Position numbers and translations under genes: made by a program
In this document: positions 63,836 to 64,000 of the stretch, piece after piece
Layout of the letters: every line of letters begins with the position of its first letter
Numbering within the stretch: position 1 is the first letter of the stretch
NCBI GenBank assembly: GCA_023460315.1
Contig: JAEWQO010000113.1
Span: 41,918-105,917, forward strand
Length of the DNA: 64,000 bases
DNA from: Actinomycetes bacterium
GTDB lineage: Bacteria > Actinomycetota > Coriobacteriia > Coriobacteriales > Eggerthellaceae
Direction: 5' to 3'
Notes under the pieces: generated by a model
Told to the model about the DNA's origin: nothing
The model's database searches: none
What the model saw: only the letters and a program-made list of their open reading frames with translations

Positions 63836-64000
63836 GATTCGGTCTGTAGAGATCGTCCACGCCACAACTCACGGGAGGTTCCAGCCATGAACCATCGTAC
63901 CAGCATCGGGCTCGACGTACACGCTCGATCCATCACGGCGGCCGCATTCGTCCCGGAAACAGGCGAGATCGTCGAGAAGGGCTTCGGCTACGACCCTGCC
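63765..64000 (+). mobile_element. IS110-family insertion sequence, left end (runs off the window)
   Basis: The left boundary is estimated from where the interrupted regulator loses its membrane-helix pattern. Between there and the transposase lie ~110 nt of non-coding DNA with a perfect 7-bp hairpin AGAGCGA/TCGCTCT (63778-63784, 63793-63799) and a GCCC/GGGC stem near 63810. In IS110 elements this end encodes the bridge RNA. No terminal inverted repeat is expected for the family. Confidence 0.6.
63887..64000 (+). CDS. IS110-family transposase, N-terminal 38 residues (cut by window end)
   Basis: The visible part, MNHRTSIGLDVHARSITAAA..., has the (I/V)GLDVH start of the IS110 DEDD-type RuvC-like transposase/recombinase; the Asp in GLDVH is the first catalytic residue. 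The ATG follows GGGAGGTT at 6 nt. The rest of the gene and the Tnp_20 serine domain lie outside the window. Confidence 0.88.
   Translation, partial: MNHRTSIGLDVHARSITAAAFVPETGEIVEKGFGYDPA

Overview
The window looks like part of the chromosome of a GC-rich, single-membrane actinobacterium of the class Coriobacteriia, most likely the family Eggerthellaceae (Eggerthella, Gordonibacter, Slackia and relatives). The main reasons are a Tat-exported lipoprotein flavin reductase divergent from a membrane-domain LuxR-type regulator, a magnesium-type NRAMP protein like the one known from Eggerthella lenta, and a type IV pilus system with no outer-membrane secretin. The family call is inference from gene content. 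The replication genes and four consensus parS sites place the window in the origin-proximal part of the chromosome.

Layout. 1-2.6 kb: end of a DUF2812 protein, an acidic protein of unknown function, and a long gene-poor stretch with a parS site and pyrimidine tracts. 2.6-9.6 kb: rpsF-ssb-rpsR-rplI, a terminator, dnaB, then a YhaO/YhaN-type nuclease and ATPase pair. 9.6-13.7 kb: purA, purD and a HemN-like radical SAM protein. 13.9-26.9 kb: a complete type IV pilus locus, from a giant pilin-adhesin and three small pilin-like proteins through PilB, PilT, PilC, the major pilin, the prepilin peptidase and PilM/N/O. 27-31 kb: a repeat-rich protein, tRNA-Phe, a SHOCT protein, purE and a zinc-ribbon protein. 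31-35.7 kb: iorA, iorB and a PaaK-type ligase for aryl-2-oxoacid fermentation; iorA carries a long low-complexity insert with two identical parS repeats. 35.7-41.5 kb: a DUF218 membrane protein, 5-formyl-THF cyclo-ligase, an Rrf2 regulator, an NRAMP-related metal transporter paired with an MgtE-like sensor that lacks the channel, and tRNA-Arg.

42.1-55.2 kb is a lipopeptide locus: acyl-CoA synthetase/acyl-ACP ligase, a free ACP, a 2525-residue C-A-T-C-A-T-reductase NRPS, a 7TM histidine kinase and a REC-HD-GYP response regulator. The architecture predicts an N-acyl dipeptide released reductively as an aldehyde, possibly linked to c-di-GMP turnover. 55.7-57.3 kb is citrate synthase with its promoter and terminator. 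57.3-58 kb holds tandem repeats beside the fourth parS. 58-64 kb has a surface C1 peptidase with a PASTA domain, a flavin reductase-like protein, a Tat/lipoprotein FAD reductase, and a divergent membrane regulator that seems to be cut by an IS110-family element running off the right edge.

Most genes are on the + strand. The minus-strand units are the repeat protein, the SHOCT and zinc-ribbon genes, the cyclo-ligase, the metal-transport pair, tRNA-Arg and the peptidase-to-reductase block. All family assignments come from reading motifs by eye; no database search was run.
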